From DAOULT01 sp964646625 (GTDB taxonomy: Bacteria; Chloroflexota; Anaerolineae; CAZYHC01), in the NCBI GenBank assembly GCA_964646625.1, contig CAZYHC010000018.1, positions 22,864 through 86,863 on the forward strand: a DNA stretch of 64,000 nucleotides. Reading direction: 5' to 3'. Below, in pieces: positions 30,622 to 38,918 of the stretch. Positions within the stretch are counted from its first letter, which is position 1; each line of letters begins with the position of its first letter. A program made the position numbers and the translations under genes. The notes under the pieces are model-generated. The model was given only the letters and a program-made list of their open reading frames with translations, made no database searches and was not told where the DNA came from.

Positions 30622-31022
30622 TCAGGCTTGAGGCGTATCCCAATGCCGTTAATTTGAGGGTCAAGGTGCTGAAAACGACAGCCTGACCGCCTCCCAAAAT
30701 CCAGATAGATAGCCATAGCAAAAGTGCCTCCTGGTCAATGGACGACCCGTGGGGCAACTGGCAAGCTTGGACACCTCTCTGAGCGATGGGGATGTGGTCA
30801 GTATTTTTTTGCCCGCCTTCGGCGGGTGAATGTTGATTACAGGTTATTTTCGATGGCAAGGGCGCGCAGACACCAAGTAGGGACTTGGAAAGAGGGGAAA
30901 GGAGGGGATGCGTTGCGCTATAGAAAACTCTTAACCCTGTGACGCACCGCCCCAGACGAGGTAACGTGATAAGGGTTAGCAACCCCGAAAGGTGGCGCTT
31001 GTGATGGCGGTGCGTAGAGTCA
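30622..31022 (+). promoter_or_regulatory. Long structured leader of the peptide ABC operon
   Basis: No gene in this stretch. Visible structure: GTCAGGC/GCCTGAC around 30622-30689; a CCCGCC-TTC-GGCGGG hairpin at 30813-30827; and a closing helix ACGCACCGCC (30942-30951) with GGCGGTGCGT (31006-31015) around the hairpin GGGTT-AGC-AACCC (30973-30985). A short frame ATGCGTTGCGC... (30908-30934, eight codons) has AAAGGAGG upstream. The 74-base domain at 30942-31015 ends 30 bases before the start codon, as riboswitch-like elements do; I do not recognise the class. Confidence 0.45.
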
Positions 31023-31045
31023 GTCATTTTAAAGGAGGAGCAAAA

Positions 31046-32752
31046 ATGGACACTGATAAGATCGATACTTTATTGGAAAGGTACAAAGAGGGGCGCATAA
31101 GCCGACGCGATTTCCTGCGCGGGCTGGTGGGGGCCGCTGGGGCGGCGGGCGCCGCCTCGATCCTGGGCGCTTATACTCCCCCGACCCTTAGGCCATCCCG
31201 GATGCCGCTATCGTCCAGGCCGGCCGTCGAGCCAAAGGTGCTCATCTACACCGGGGGGCAAGACATCCCCACCATCGACCCTTCCGACCGCGGCGATTAC
31301 TCCATCAACTGCATGACGCGCGCCCTCTACGACTCGTTCTTCTGGCAGGAGGGCTGGCCCCCCCGCTTGACCCCCAACCTCTGCACCAGCTATGAGGCTT
31401 CGGAGGATGCACGGGAGTGGGTCTTCCACCTCACCGATAAGGCGGTCTTCCACGATGGCACGCCCGTCACCGCCGAGGCGGTCAAGTTCACCCTCGATCG
31501 CACTTTGAGGTTCGCCAAGCAGCGCGCCAACGCGCTCCTGCCCATCATGGATGAGAACAGCGTGCAGATCGTGGATGACCACACGGTGCGCATCGTGCTC
31601 ACCAGTCCCTCTGCCGAGCTCCCCTGGCTCTTGACGTATGGGAATATGGTGGTCCCCATCATGAACCCCAAGGTGGTCATGGACCACGAAAAGGGTGGCG
31701 ACGAGGGAGCGGAGTGGCTCATCGACCACGAGGCCGGTTCGGGCCCCTTCGTCATCAAGCGCTGGGAACCGGGCACGGTCTACGAGCTCGAGGCCGTACC
31801 GGACTACTGGCGGGGGTGGCCAGAGGGAGGTCGCCTGGCGGGGGTCATCTGGAGGATCATCCGCGAGTCGTCGGGGCGGCGGATGGCGCTCCTGGCCGGA
31901 GAGGCGGATGTGGCCGATACCGTCGCTGTGGACGACATCCCTTTGATCGAGGACAACCCGGGGACTCACGTTGAAGCCCATCCCGGCTACCTGGCCGGTT
32001 ACATCAAGTTGAACAACCAGCGGGAACCCTTCTCCGATGTCAACTTCCGCAAGTTCCTGGCCCACGCCTACGATTATGAGGGTTTGATCACCCTGCGGGG
32101 AGGCCCTCAATACGGCCCGCTGATGATCGGCTGCCTGCCGGAGGGTGTGCCCGGCCACGACCCCAACGTCCAACCCCTCTATCGCCACGACCTGGAGAAA
32201 GCCAGGGAATACCTGGACAAGACTGCCTGGAAGGACGGCGGCCTGGAGCTGGACTTCGTCTACGTGACCGGGTTGGAATTCGAGGAGCAGATGGGCCTGG
32301 TGCTCCTGGAGCAGTTGGCCAAGTTCAACATCAAGCTTAACATGGTGGCCAAGGTCTGGCCGGACATGGTGGCCATGTCCGCGCACCCGGACATGGGGGC
32401 GGACACCATCTGCGTCTTCGTCGATCAGGGGCCGGTGGCCTCTCAGTGGTTCAGGTTCCAATGGTACTCCCCCTTCTGGGATCGAGAGGAAGGGGGTAGC
32501 TTCCAATCGGCCAGCTTCTACAAGAACTCTGAGGTGGATGCCCTGGTGGAGAAGGTCGAGGTCACGGTTGACGAGGCAGAGCGCATGGAGATGGTCAGGG
32601 AACTACAGAGGATGATTATGGAAGATATCCCCGAAATCCCTCTGTTCACCATGACCAACATCCTGGGCTTCGGCGACCGGGTTAAGGGCTACGGGTATAC
32701 CGGCTACATCGCCCTCGACTTCTGGCCTTTGCGGATAGAGGAGGAAGCCTAG
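31046..32752 (+). CDS. Peptide-type ABC transporter substrate-binding protein, Tat-exported
   Basis: A 568-residue family 5 solute-binding protein (DppA/OppA type). The N terminus has ISRRDFLRGLVGAAGAAGAA, a twin-arginine signal, so it is exported folded. SBP_bac_5 landmarks include WVFHLTDKAVFHDGTPVTAEAVKFTLDR-type sequence (I see FHDGTPVTAEAVKF near residue 135) and repeated LxFVYVTG and PEIPLFTMTN elements. AAAGGAGG precedes the ATG at 31046. Followed by a hairpin, then an unrelated gene, then the matching permeases. Likely ligand: peptides or small N-containing compounds. Confidence 0.9.
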   Translation: MDTDKIDTLLERYKEGRISRRDFLRGLVGAAGAAGAASILGAYTPPTLRPSRMPLSSRPAVEPKVLIYTGGQDIPTIDPSDRGDYSINCMTRALYDSFFWQEGWPPRLTPNLCTSYEASEDAREWVFHLTDKAVFHDGTPVTAEAVKFTLDRTLRFAKQRANALLPIMDENSVQIVDDHTVRIVLTSPSAELPWLLTYGNMVVPIMNPKVVMDHEKGGDEGAEWLIDHEAGSGPFVIKRWEPGTVYELEAVPDYWRGWPEGGRLAGVIWRIIRESSGRRMALLAGEADVADTVAVDDIPLIEDNPGTHVEAHPGYLAGYIKLNNQREPFSDVNFRKFLAHAYDYEGLITLRGGPQYGPLMIGCLPEGVPGHDPNVQPLYRHDLEKAREYLDKTAWKDGGLELDFVYVTGLEFEEQMGLVLLEQLAKFNIKLNMVAKVWPDMVAMSAHPDMGADTICVFVDQGPVASQWFRFQWYSPFWDREEGGSFQSASFYKNSEVDALVEKVEVTVDEAERMEMVRELQRMIMEDIPEIPLFTMTNILGFGDRVKGYGYTGYIALDFWPLRIEEEA

Positions 32753-32761
32753 AACTTCGGC

Positions 32762-32787
32762 GCGAGGGAGGACTTTCCCTCCCTCGC
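32762..32787 (+). terminator. Perfect 10-bp hairpin after the substrate-binding protein gene
   Basis: GCGAGGGAGG-ACTTTC-CCTCCCTCGC with no U-tract. Such hairpins commonly stabilise the mRNA of binding-protein genes and reduce readthrough into permease genes. Confidence 0.7.
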
Positions 32788-32838
32788 CCCTCACCTCTGC
32801 CTATTACTACCTAGAATATCATATCTAGGAGAAAAAAA

Positions 32839-33525
32839 ATGAATTCAGATAAGAATACCCCCAGACTTTTAGGAGCAGCGTTTTTATTTGTTTTTGTTGC
32901 CAGCATACTCAGTAATTCCCTGCTCAGCTCAGCAATTGGATCCGGTAGTATATCCGATAACCTTGTTAATATTTCAAATAACCTTACGCTGATGCGGATC
33001 AGCATTCTGGTTGAACTATTTACCAGCGTTGGAATAGTAGTCCTGGCGGCCCTGCTTTTTGTAGTCTTTCAAGAACAGAACAAGAAAATAGCTCTGGTGG
33101 CCCTGGGATGGTGGTTGGCAGAAGCAATAACTCTTGCCGTAAGCAAAATAGGCGCTTTCGCTCTAATACCTTTAAGCCTGGAATATGCAGAAGCAGGAGC
33201 TCCAGCTTCCTCCTACTTTCAAACGTTAGGTGATTTCTTTTATTATGGTGTTGATAGACAGGGATGGGCTATACATATGTTGTTTTTTTGCTTGGGCGGG
33301 ATACTGTGGTATTACCTGTTTTATAGATCAAAGTATATTCCACGGGTTTTATCTGTCTGGGGCCTTGTAGGAGTCTGTCTGGTATCAATAGATGTCCTGT
33401 TAGTGCTTTTTGATCGTAGTCTCGATCTCGGAATGATAATACTCGCTCCATACGTATTGTTTGAAGCATTAATCGGGCCATGGCTTATGGTCAAGGGCAT
33501 CAGACCATACAAGATAGAATCGTAA
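32839..33525 (+). CDS. DUF4386-like membrane protein, AT-rich insertion in the transporter operon
   Basis: A 228-residue protein with six or so hydrophobic segments, of the DUF4386 type (NTPRLLGAAFLFVFVASILS at the N terminus; LVGVCLVSIDVLLVLF near residue 180). Base composition and codon use are clearly AT-richer than both neighbours (AAT, ATA, AGA codons common), and it has no link to peptide transport. It separates the binding-protein gene from its permease genes, so recent horizontal insertion is likely. AGGAG precedes the ATG. Function unknown. Confidence 0.8.
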   Translation: MNSDKNTPRLLGAAFLFVFVASILSNSLLSSAIGSGSISDNLVNISNNLTLMRISILVELFTSVGIVVLAALLFVVFQEQNKKIALVALGWWLAEAITLAVSKIGAFALIPLSLEYAEAGAPASSYFQTLGDFFYYGVDRQGWAIHMLFFCLGGILWYYLFYRSKYIPRVLSVWGLVGVCLVSIDVLLVLFDRSLDLGMIILAPYVLFEALIGPWLMVKGIRPYKIES

Positions 33526-33573
33526 AGCATCATTTCGCGACGCCCGTTTCCTGTAGTAAGGGAGCAGAGAGCC

Positions 33574-34587
33574 ATGCAACTGCGCTATTATCTGATCCGG
33601 CGCCTGGTCTTGATCGTCCCGGTGCTGATCGGACTGTCGATTATAACTTTCGTCATCTCCCACGCGGTGCCCGGAGACCCTGTCCGGCTGGCGGCCGGGC
33701 CGCAAGCCAGTAAACAGGGGCTCGAAGCTTTGACCGTAGAGTTCGGCCTGGATAAACCCCTGCACATCCAATACCTCAACTACATGAAAGGCTTGCTCAG
33801 GGGCGATCTGGGTCGTTCCATGCTCGACCATCACCTGGTGCGCACCGACCTGCTACGCTATTTCCCTGCCACCCTGGAACTGGTCATCGTGTCCACCATC
33901 CTGGCTATCGTCATCGGCGTGCCCGCAGGGGTGGCGGCGGCTGTCTTTCGCGATAAATGGCCGGATCAGACCTCCAGGATATTATCCATCTCTTCCATCA
34001 GCATGCCCAATTTCTGGCTGGCTATCATGCTCCAGTTGATTCTGGTTCAGCATCTGGGCATTCTGCCCCTCAGCGGACGCTTCGACCCCCGCACTCCCTT
34101 CCCGCCCCATAACACCGGCCTGCTCCTGGTCGATGCCTTGCTGGCTGGCGACCTGACCGGCTTCGGGCTGGCTTTGAAGCACATGATCCTGCCCGCCTTC
34201 TGTCAGTCTTTGTTCCTCATGGCTACCCTGACCAGGATGGTGAGGTCCGACGTGCTGGAGGTGATGCACAAGGATTTCGTGATGATGGCGCGGGCCAGCG
34301 GCTTGCCGGAGCGGATCATCCTGTTCAAGTACGTGCTCAAGAACGCGTTGATCGCCACCGTGACCATGATCGGGTTCTTCATGGGCTGGGCGCTGAGCGG
34401 CTCGGTGATGATAGAGACCGTCTTCGACTGGCCGGGCATAGGTCTGTACGCCATGAAATCGGCCATGAGCCTGGACTTCCAACCTATCATGGGCATCACC
34501 CTCTTCGTCGGCCTGGTGTTCACGCTCATCAATCTGCTCGTCGATGTCTCGTATGGCATCCTTGACCCACGCATTCGCTATGGATGA
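33574..34587 (+). CDS. Peptide-type ABC transporter permease (DppB-like)
   Basis: A 337-residue permease starting with the family hallmark LRYYLIRRLVLIVPVLIGLS and containing SHAVPGDPVRL near residue 30. The EAA-type loop is ARASGLPERIILFKYVLKNA near residues 239-258, and the end is LVDVSYGILDPRIRYG as in DppB/OppB. Overlaps the next permease gene by eight bases (ATGGATGA). Confidence 0.94.
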   Translation: MQLRYYLIRRLVLIVPVLIGLSIITFVISHAVPGDPVRLAAGPQASKQGLEALTVEFGLDKPLHIQYLNYMKGLLRGDLGRSMLDHHLVRTDLLRYFPATLELVIVSTILAIVIGVPAGVAAAVFRDKWPDQTSRILSISSISMPNFWLAIMLQLILVQHLGILPLSGRFDPRTPFPPHNTGLLLVDALLAGDLTGFGLALKHMILPAFCQSLFLMATLTRMVRSDVLEVMHKDFVMMARASGLPERIILFKYVLKNALIATVTMIGFFMGWALSGSVMIETVFDWPGIGLYAMKSAMSLDFQPIMGITLFVGLVFTLINLLVDVSYGILDPRIRYG

Positions 34588-35536
34588 GGAGCGGACGATA
34601 GATATGGCAGAGACAGGGGTGGAAACCGCAGAGGCCCTCAGGCCCGGAAGCTGGCTGGCGAGATGGCGGGAGGAGAATCGGGGCCGCCTCGATGAATGGC
34701 AGCGGGCCCTGTATCGCTTCCGCCAGAGTCACCTATCTATCATAGGTCTGTTGATCATCATCTTCCTGGTGCTCGTAGCCCTCAGCGGCCCCTACTGGGT
34801 GCCTTATCCAGAGGATGCCGTGGGGGCGATACACCCTGTGGAGCGATTGCAGCCCCCCGGCCCTGCTCATCTCTTCGGCACCGATGAGGTGGGGCGCGAC
34901 GTCTTCACCCGCGTCGTGCTGGGCACCCGCATTTCCCTTCAGGTCGGGGCCATGATTCTGGTGGTCGCCATCAGCATCGGGGTGACGTTGGGGAGCATCG
35001 CCGGCTACTTCGGAGGGTGGGTCAACGAGTTCATCATGCGCGGCACGGATATCATGCTCACCATCCCCGGCATCTTCCTGGCCCTCAGCATCTCGGCCGC
35101 GCTGGGGCCCAGCGTCATGCATGCCATGCTGGCCCTGTCCATCACCTGGTGGCCCGGCTACTGCCGCTTGATTCAGGGACTGGTGCTCTCGGCCAAAGAG
35201 GACGACTACGTCCAGGCCGCCCTCTCTATGGGCGCCAGCCGGCCGCGCATCATTTTCAGGCACATTCTGCCCAACTGTATCTCGCCCATCATCGTCAAAG
35301 CCTCCATGGACTTCGGCTTCGCCGTGCTGAACCTGGCCATGCTGGGCTTCATCGGGGTGGGGGCGCAGCAGCCCGTGCCGGAGTGGGGAGCGATGGTCTC
35401 CTTTGGCCGCCGCTATCTACCCTACGCCTGGTGGTATTCCACTTTCCCGGGGATAGCTATGTTCCTGACGGTGTTCGGCTTTAATCTCCTGGGCGATGGC
35501 CTGCGGGACGTGTTCGATCCCAGGGCCCGTCGCTAG
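34580..35536 (+). CDS. Peptide-type ABC transporter permease (DppC-like)
   Basis: A 318-residue permease with a cytoplasmic N-terminal extension before the first membrane segment (SIIGLLIIIFLVLVALSG). HLFGTDEVGRDVFTRVVLGTRISL is the DppC hallmark, ALSMGASRPRIIFRHILPNC the EAA loop, and GDGLRDVFDPRAR the end. ATG at 34580 overlaps the dppB-like stop; an ATG at 34604 is an alternative. Confidence 0.93.
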   Translation: MDEERTIDMAETGVETAEALRPGSWLARWREENRGRLDEWQRALYRFRQSHLSIIGLLIIIFLVLVALSGPYWVPYPEDAVGAIHPVERLQPPGPAHLFGTDEVGRDVFTRVVLGTRISLQVGAMILVVAISIGVTLGSIAGYFGGWVNEFIMRGTDIMLTIPGIFLALSISAALGPSVMHAMLALSITWWPGYCRLIQGLVLSAKEDDYVQAALSMGASRPRIIFRHILPNCISPIIVKASMDFGFAVLNLAMLGFIGVGAQQPVPEWGAMVSFGRRYLPYAWWYSTFPGIAMFLTVFGFNLLGDGLRDVFDPRARR

Positions 35537-35540
35537 CACT

Positions 35541-35640
35541 CCGCCACACAGATTTTGCTAGCTTGTAGTAACGACATTAGTCGTTGTTGAAGCGGAAGAA
35601 CAGCGAACGTTCGTTGTTGAAGTGGCCACTACGAACTCAT
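35541..35640. repeat. Short direct repeats TCGTTGTTGAAG in the permease-ATPase gap
   Basis: TCGTTGTTGAAGCGG and TCGTTGTTGAAGTGG lie about 32 bases apart around AGCGAACGTTCG. Related to the loop of repeat copy 8 and to 4650-4665. No gene or promoter seen in this 145-bp gap. Confidence 0.6.
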
Positions 35641-35680
35641 CGTAATCACTGCGAAGGGGACGTTTAAGGAAATATCTCAG

Positions 35681-36709
35681 ATGGGGAACGACTTGCTGCT
35701 GGAAATCAAGGACCTGCGTTTGAATTTCACCACTTACGACGGAGTCTCCAAAGTGCTGGCCGGGGTCAACCTCAAGATGCAGCGGGGGGACGTGCTGGGG
35801 CTGGTGGGGGAGACGGGCTGCGGCAAGACCATGACCGCGCTCAGCATTCCGCGCCTTATCCCTTGCCCTCCTGGTCAACTGGTGGGCGGTCAGGTGTTGT
35901 TCCAGGGAGAGGACGTCCTGAAGAAGACGGAGGAAGAGGTGCGGGAGCTGAGAGCCAGGCAGGTGGCTATGGTTTTCCAGGACCCCACCACCAACCTTAA
36001 TCCTATCTTCACCGTCAGCGAGCAGATGACGGACGTCATTCTCTGTCGCTACGGGAACTTTGGGGGCCTGGGGCTCAACCCCCTTAAGAATCTGAGCCCC
36101 GCAGTCAGGCGACAGCGAAGATCGGCCCGGCAAAAGGCGGTAGAGATGCTGTACAGGGTGGGCATCTCCGACGCCGAGCAGAGGATAGATGACTATCCTC
36201 ACCAGTTCAGCGGGGGTATGAGACAACGGGTCCTGATCGCCATGGCCCTCTGCGGCAGCCCCACCCTGCTCATCGCCGACGAGCCGACCACGGCCCTGGA
36301 TGTCTCCATTCAGGCCCAGATACTGCGCCTCATCCAGGACCTGGTCAAAGAGATGCACCTCTCCGTCCTCTTGATCACCCACAACCTGGGAGTGGTGGCT
36401 AAGATGTGCCAGCGGGTGGCCGTGATGTACGCCGGGGTAGTGGTGGAGTGTGCCCAGGTGCGGGGCATCTTCAAGGAGCCGAAACACCCTTACACTGTCG
36501 GTCTGTTGCGGGCCATTCCCACCCATGGCACGAAGCGAGGAGAGATCCAGGAGATCCCAGGCTCGATCCCCAACTTCATCGATCCGCCGCCAGGGTGTCG
36601 ATTTCATCCTCGGTGCGAGCACGCCATGCCCCGTTGCGCTCAGGAGCCGCCGCCCGTGCCCACAGAGATCGCCCCAGGCCACGAGGTGAGTTGTTTCCTC
36701 TACCCTTGA
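35681..36709 (+). CDS. Peptide-type ABC transporter ATPase (DppD-like)
   Basis: A 342-residue ATPase: Walker A GETGCGKTMT (residues 46-55), signature FSGGMRQRVLIAMAL, Walker B LLIADEPTTALD, H-loop LITHN, and the C-terminal oligopeptide-transporter domain GCRFHPRCEHAMPRC with its Fe-S-like cysteine pattern. It has an insertion near residues 115-145 (RYGNFGGLGLNPLKNLSPAV). Followed by the DppF-like gene after 35 bases. Confidence 0.94.
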   Translation: MGNDLLLEIKDLRLNFTTYDGVSKVLAGVNLKMQRGDVLGLVGETGCGKTMTALSIPRLIPCPPGQLVGGQVLFQGEDVLKKTEEEVRELRARQVAMVFQDPTTNLNPIFTVSEQMTDVILCRYGNFGGLGLNPLKNLSPAVRRQRRSARQKAVEMLYRVGISDAEQRIDDYPHQFSGGMRQRVLIAMALCGSPTLLIADEPTTALDVSIQAQILRLIQDLVKEMHLSVLLITHNLGVVAKMCQRVAVMYAGVVVECAQVRGIFKEPKHPYTVGLLRAIPTHGTKRGEIQEIPGSIPNFIDPPPGCRFHPRCEHAMPRCAQEPPPVPTEIAPGHEVSCFLYP

Positions 36710-36744
36710 TGTACTCTTGATGGAATACTCTTGATGAAAGGGAC

Positions 36745-37716
36745 ATGGCTGAAACTCTGCTACAGATCAGGCAACTGAAGAAATACTTTCCTTTGCGGGG
36801 CGGGCTCCTTCATCGCCGCATAGGGCAGATCAAGGCGGTGGATGGCGTTGATCTGGACATTCAGGTCGGGGAGTCCTTCGGGCTGGTGGGCGAGTCCGGC
36901 TCAGGCAAGACCACCGTGGGCAAGACGGTGTTGCGTCTCATCGAGCCCACCAGTGGTCAAATCATGTTTGAGGGACAGGACCTTTGCCAGTTGCCGGAAG
37001 CGGAGATGCGCCGCCGTCGGGCCGACATCCAGATGATCTTCCAGGACCCGTATTCTTCCCTCAATCCCAGGATGACGGTCAAGAAGATCGTGGGTGAACC
37101 CCTCATCATCCATGGCCGCGCCAGGGGCCGCGCCCTGGAGGGGCAGGTGCGCGCCCTGGTGAGATTGGTGGGCTTGATGGACGATCACCTCTACCGCTAT
37201 CCCCACGAGTTCAGCGGCGGACAGCGCCAGCGGATCGGCATCGCCCGTGCCCTGGCCCTGGCGCCGAAGATGTTGATCCTGGACGAGCCCACCTCGGCCC
37301 TCGACGTCTCGGTCCAGGCCCAGGTGCTCAATTTGCTCCTGGAGTTGCAGGAGCGTTTGGGCTTAACCTACCTTTTCATCTCCCATGACCTGGGGGTGAT
37401 CCGCTACATTTGCGACCGGGTGGCCCTCATGTATCTGGGGCGGATCGTGGAGGTGGCCGCAGTGGAAACCATCTTCCAGCAACCGCTGCACCCCTACACC
37501 CGCGCTCTGCTTTCGGCCATGCCCGAGCCCGATCCTGACTACGTGGGCGAGGAGATCATCCTCCAGGGGGAAGTGTCCACCCTGGGGGGCACGGGGAAAG
37601 GGTGCCGTTTTGAGCCGCGTTGTCCGGCCGATAAAACGGCCCTTTGTGCCCAGGAGGAACCGCACTTGAGAGACCTCGGGGGCGGCCATTTGCTGGCCTG
37701 CCACCGCTATGACTAA
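36745..37716 (+). CDS. Peptide-type ABC transporter ATPase (DppF-like)
   Basis: A 323-residue ATPase with Walker A GESGSGKTTVGKTVLR, the DPYSSLNPRMTV motif typical of DppF/OppF, signature FSGGQRQRIGIARAL, Walker B MLILDEPTSALD, H-loop FISHD and C-terminal GCRFEPRCPADKTALC. Last gene of the transporter group; completes a full Dpp-type system (binding protein, two permeases, two ATPases). Confidence 0.94.
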   Translation: MAETLLQIRQLKKYFPLRGGLLHRRIGQIKAVDGVDLDIQVGESFGLVGESGSGKTTVGKTVLRLIEPTSGQIMFEGQDLCQLPEAEMRRRRADIQMIFQDPYSSLNPRMTVKKIVGEPLIIHGRARGRALEGQVRALVRLVGLMDDHLYRYPHEFSGGQRQRIGIARALALAPKMLILDEPTSALDVSVQAQVLNLLLELQERLGLTYLFISHDLGVIRYICDRVALMYLGRIVEVAAVETIFQQPLHPYTRALLSAMPEPDPDYVGEEIILQGEVSTLGGTGKGCRFEPRCPADKTALCAQEEPHLRDLGGGHLLACHRYD

Positions 37717-37813
37717 AGTAACCTGAGATGTGGTAGAATAAAATCAGGCTGAAAGGGAAAGGAAGGTAACATAATGCCTCTATCTCGTCCTGTCAAGGTA
37801 TCATAGTGCCTCA

Positions 37814-38338
37814 CTAGTTAGCATCGGCCTCGCGCCGAACCTGACGTAAGGCTTGTTCACACAGACGCTCACTGATCCAAAAGGTTGGATCGGCTCGGAT
37901 CGTCTCAATTAACAATTCAAACTCGGCAAGAGTCAGCAAACTATGACGGAATCCATCGAGCAGCACCCCAATGGTGCCCTTCAGGGGCAGGTGGGCAGTC
38001 CGTGCTGTACGGCGGGCGTGGGCATTGTCGATAAGCACCCAATCCACCTCCTCACGCTGGGCCAGGGCGATAGCCTCGGCTTCCCCGGCGTCAATGCCTG
38101 CTGCTAACAACGGACTGTCTGCGGGCAAGGCCACCGGTACAATCACGATGTGACCCTGGTTGATCAGTAACTGCACCGCCGACGCATCGGGAGCACCCAG
38201 CCGCAGGCCCTCGGTCACCACCTCGCGGTAGATGGTGGGTGGGATCATCACTGATCCGTACAAACTTAACAGGAGCCCGAGGCGGCCCAGCTTAGCAAGG
38301 GCGATTAATGGGCCAGCGTTGCTCACCACAGTGGTCAC
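37814..38338 (-). CDS. DUF3368-type PIN-domain toxin
   Basis: A 174-residue DUF3368 protein: VVSNAGPLIALAKLG at the N terminus (Asn in the usual Asp/Ser-Asp position), GIDAGEAEAIALA near residues 81-93 and WVLIDNAHARRTA near 100-112. The ATG overlaps the stop of the UPF0175 gene by four bases. DUF3368/UPF0175 pairs are regarded as type II toxin-antitoxin systems. It lies between the transporter and the hydantoinase operon, in opposite orientation to both. Confidence 0.85.
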   Translation of the reverse strand: MTTVVSNAGPLIALAKLGRLGLLLSLYGSVMIPPTIYREVVTEGLRLGAPDASAVQLLINQGHIVIVPVALPADSPLLAAGIDAGEAEAIALAQREEVDWVLIDNAHARRTARTAHLPLKGTIGVLLDGFRHSLLTLAEFELLIETIRADPTFWISERLCEQALRQVRREADAN

Positions 38339-38598
38339 GCTAGCTCCTCCGCCAGTGTCTCCTCATCACAGGTGGCACGGAGGCCATGGGCTACCGCGTA
38401 CTGGGTCATCTCCCTTAGCGAGACACCCGCGATGCGGGCCGCTTTCCACAGGGAAATGCTGCCCTTCTTGAACAAAGCCAGGGCTTGCTCCATCTTCACC
38501 TCACGTAGGCCAAGCTGGAGCAAGTCAACGACATGATCCTGGTAGGGTTGTAGTTCTTGGAATAGGTCTTCGGGGATTTCTACGACTAGTTTTTGCAT
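38335..38598 (-). CDS. UPF0175-family antitoxin
   Basis: An 87-residue protein starting MQKLVVEIPEDLFQELQ, with VKMEQALALFKKGSISLWKAARIAGVSLREM as a helix-turn-helix region near residues 35-64. The start at 38598 is set by homology pattern (family begins at this strand) and a purine-rich AAGGACGG upstream; the longer frame to 38739 is rejected. Confidence 0.85.
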   Translation of the reverse strand: MQKLVVEIPEDLFQELQPYQDHVVDLLQLGLREVKMEQALALFKKGSISLWKAARIAGVSLREMTQYAVAHGLRATCDEETLAEELA

Positions 38599-38743
38599 GA
38601 TCATCACCGTCCTTATCATCAGCCTTCGTCTACATGATAGCACAGTAGCAGACAAAAAGCAAGGGTCAGGGCAGGTTAGCTGAAGGGCCAAACCTGACTG
38701 ATGATTTTTGACGATTGAATTGTCGGCCCGCTTTTGCACCGCT

Positions 38744-38842
38744 GAGCCCGCTGAGAACGCCGAGAAAACTCAAGGAACCTCAGCGAATTCTGCGTGCTCT
38801 GCGGTGAGAAAAGACATCAACACGAAAGGGGGAGACCACCGA
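38744..38842. repeat. Dispersed ~105-bp element, copy B
   Basis: The reverse complement reads CGGTGGTCTCCCCCTTTCG, TGTTGATGTCTTTTCTCACC, GCAGAGCACGCAGAATTCGC and on to GCTCAGCGGT, aligning with 6878-6982 throughout with scattered substitutions. Located between the third toxin-antitoxin pair and the hydantoinase operon. Confidence 0.8.
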
Positions 38843-38918
38843 ATTGTCAAAGACCATTAACGTGGTTCGACAGTAAGAGAGGGACATAAAATATACTTTC
38901 GCTCGACAAGGAGGAGCT

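Noticed and set aside
30813..30827. CCCGCC-TTC-GGCGGG as a terminator
   Set aside because: The T-run precedes rather than follows the stem on the plus strand, and on the minus strand it would be A-rich, so neither reading gives a U-tract.
30437..31027. A 196-codon minus-strand frame in the gap before the peptide transporter
   Set aside because: It runs over a repeat element and the promoter, has no ribosome binding site, and no recognisable protein pattern.
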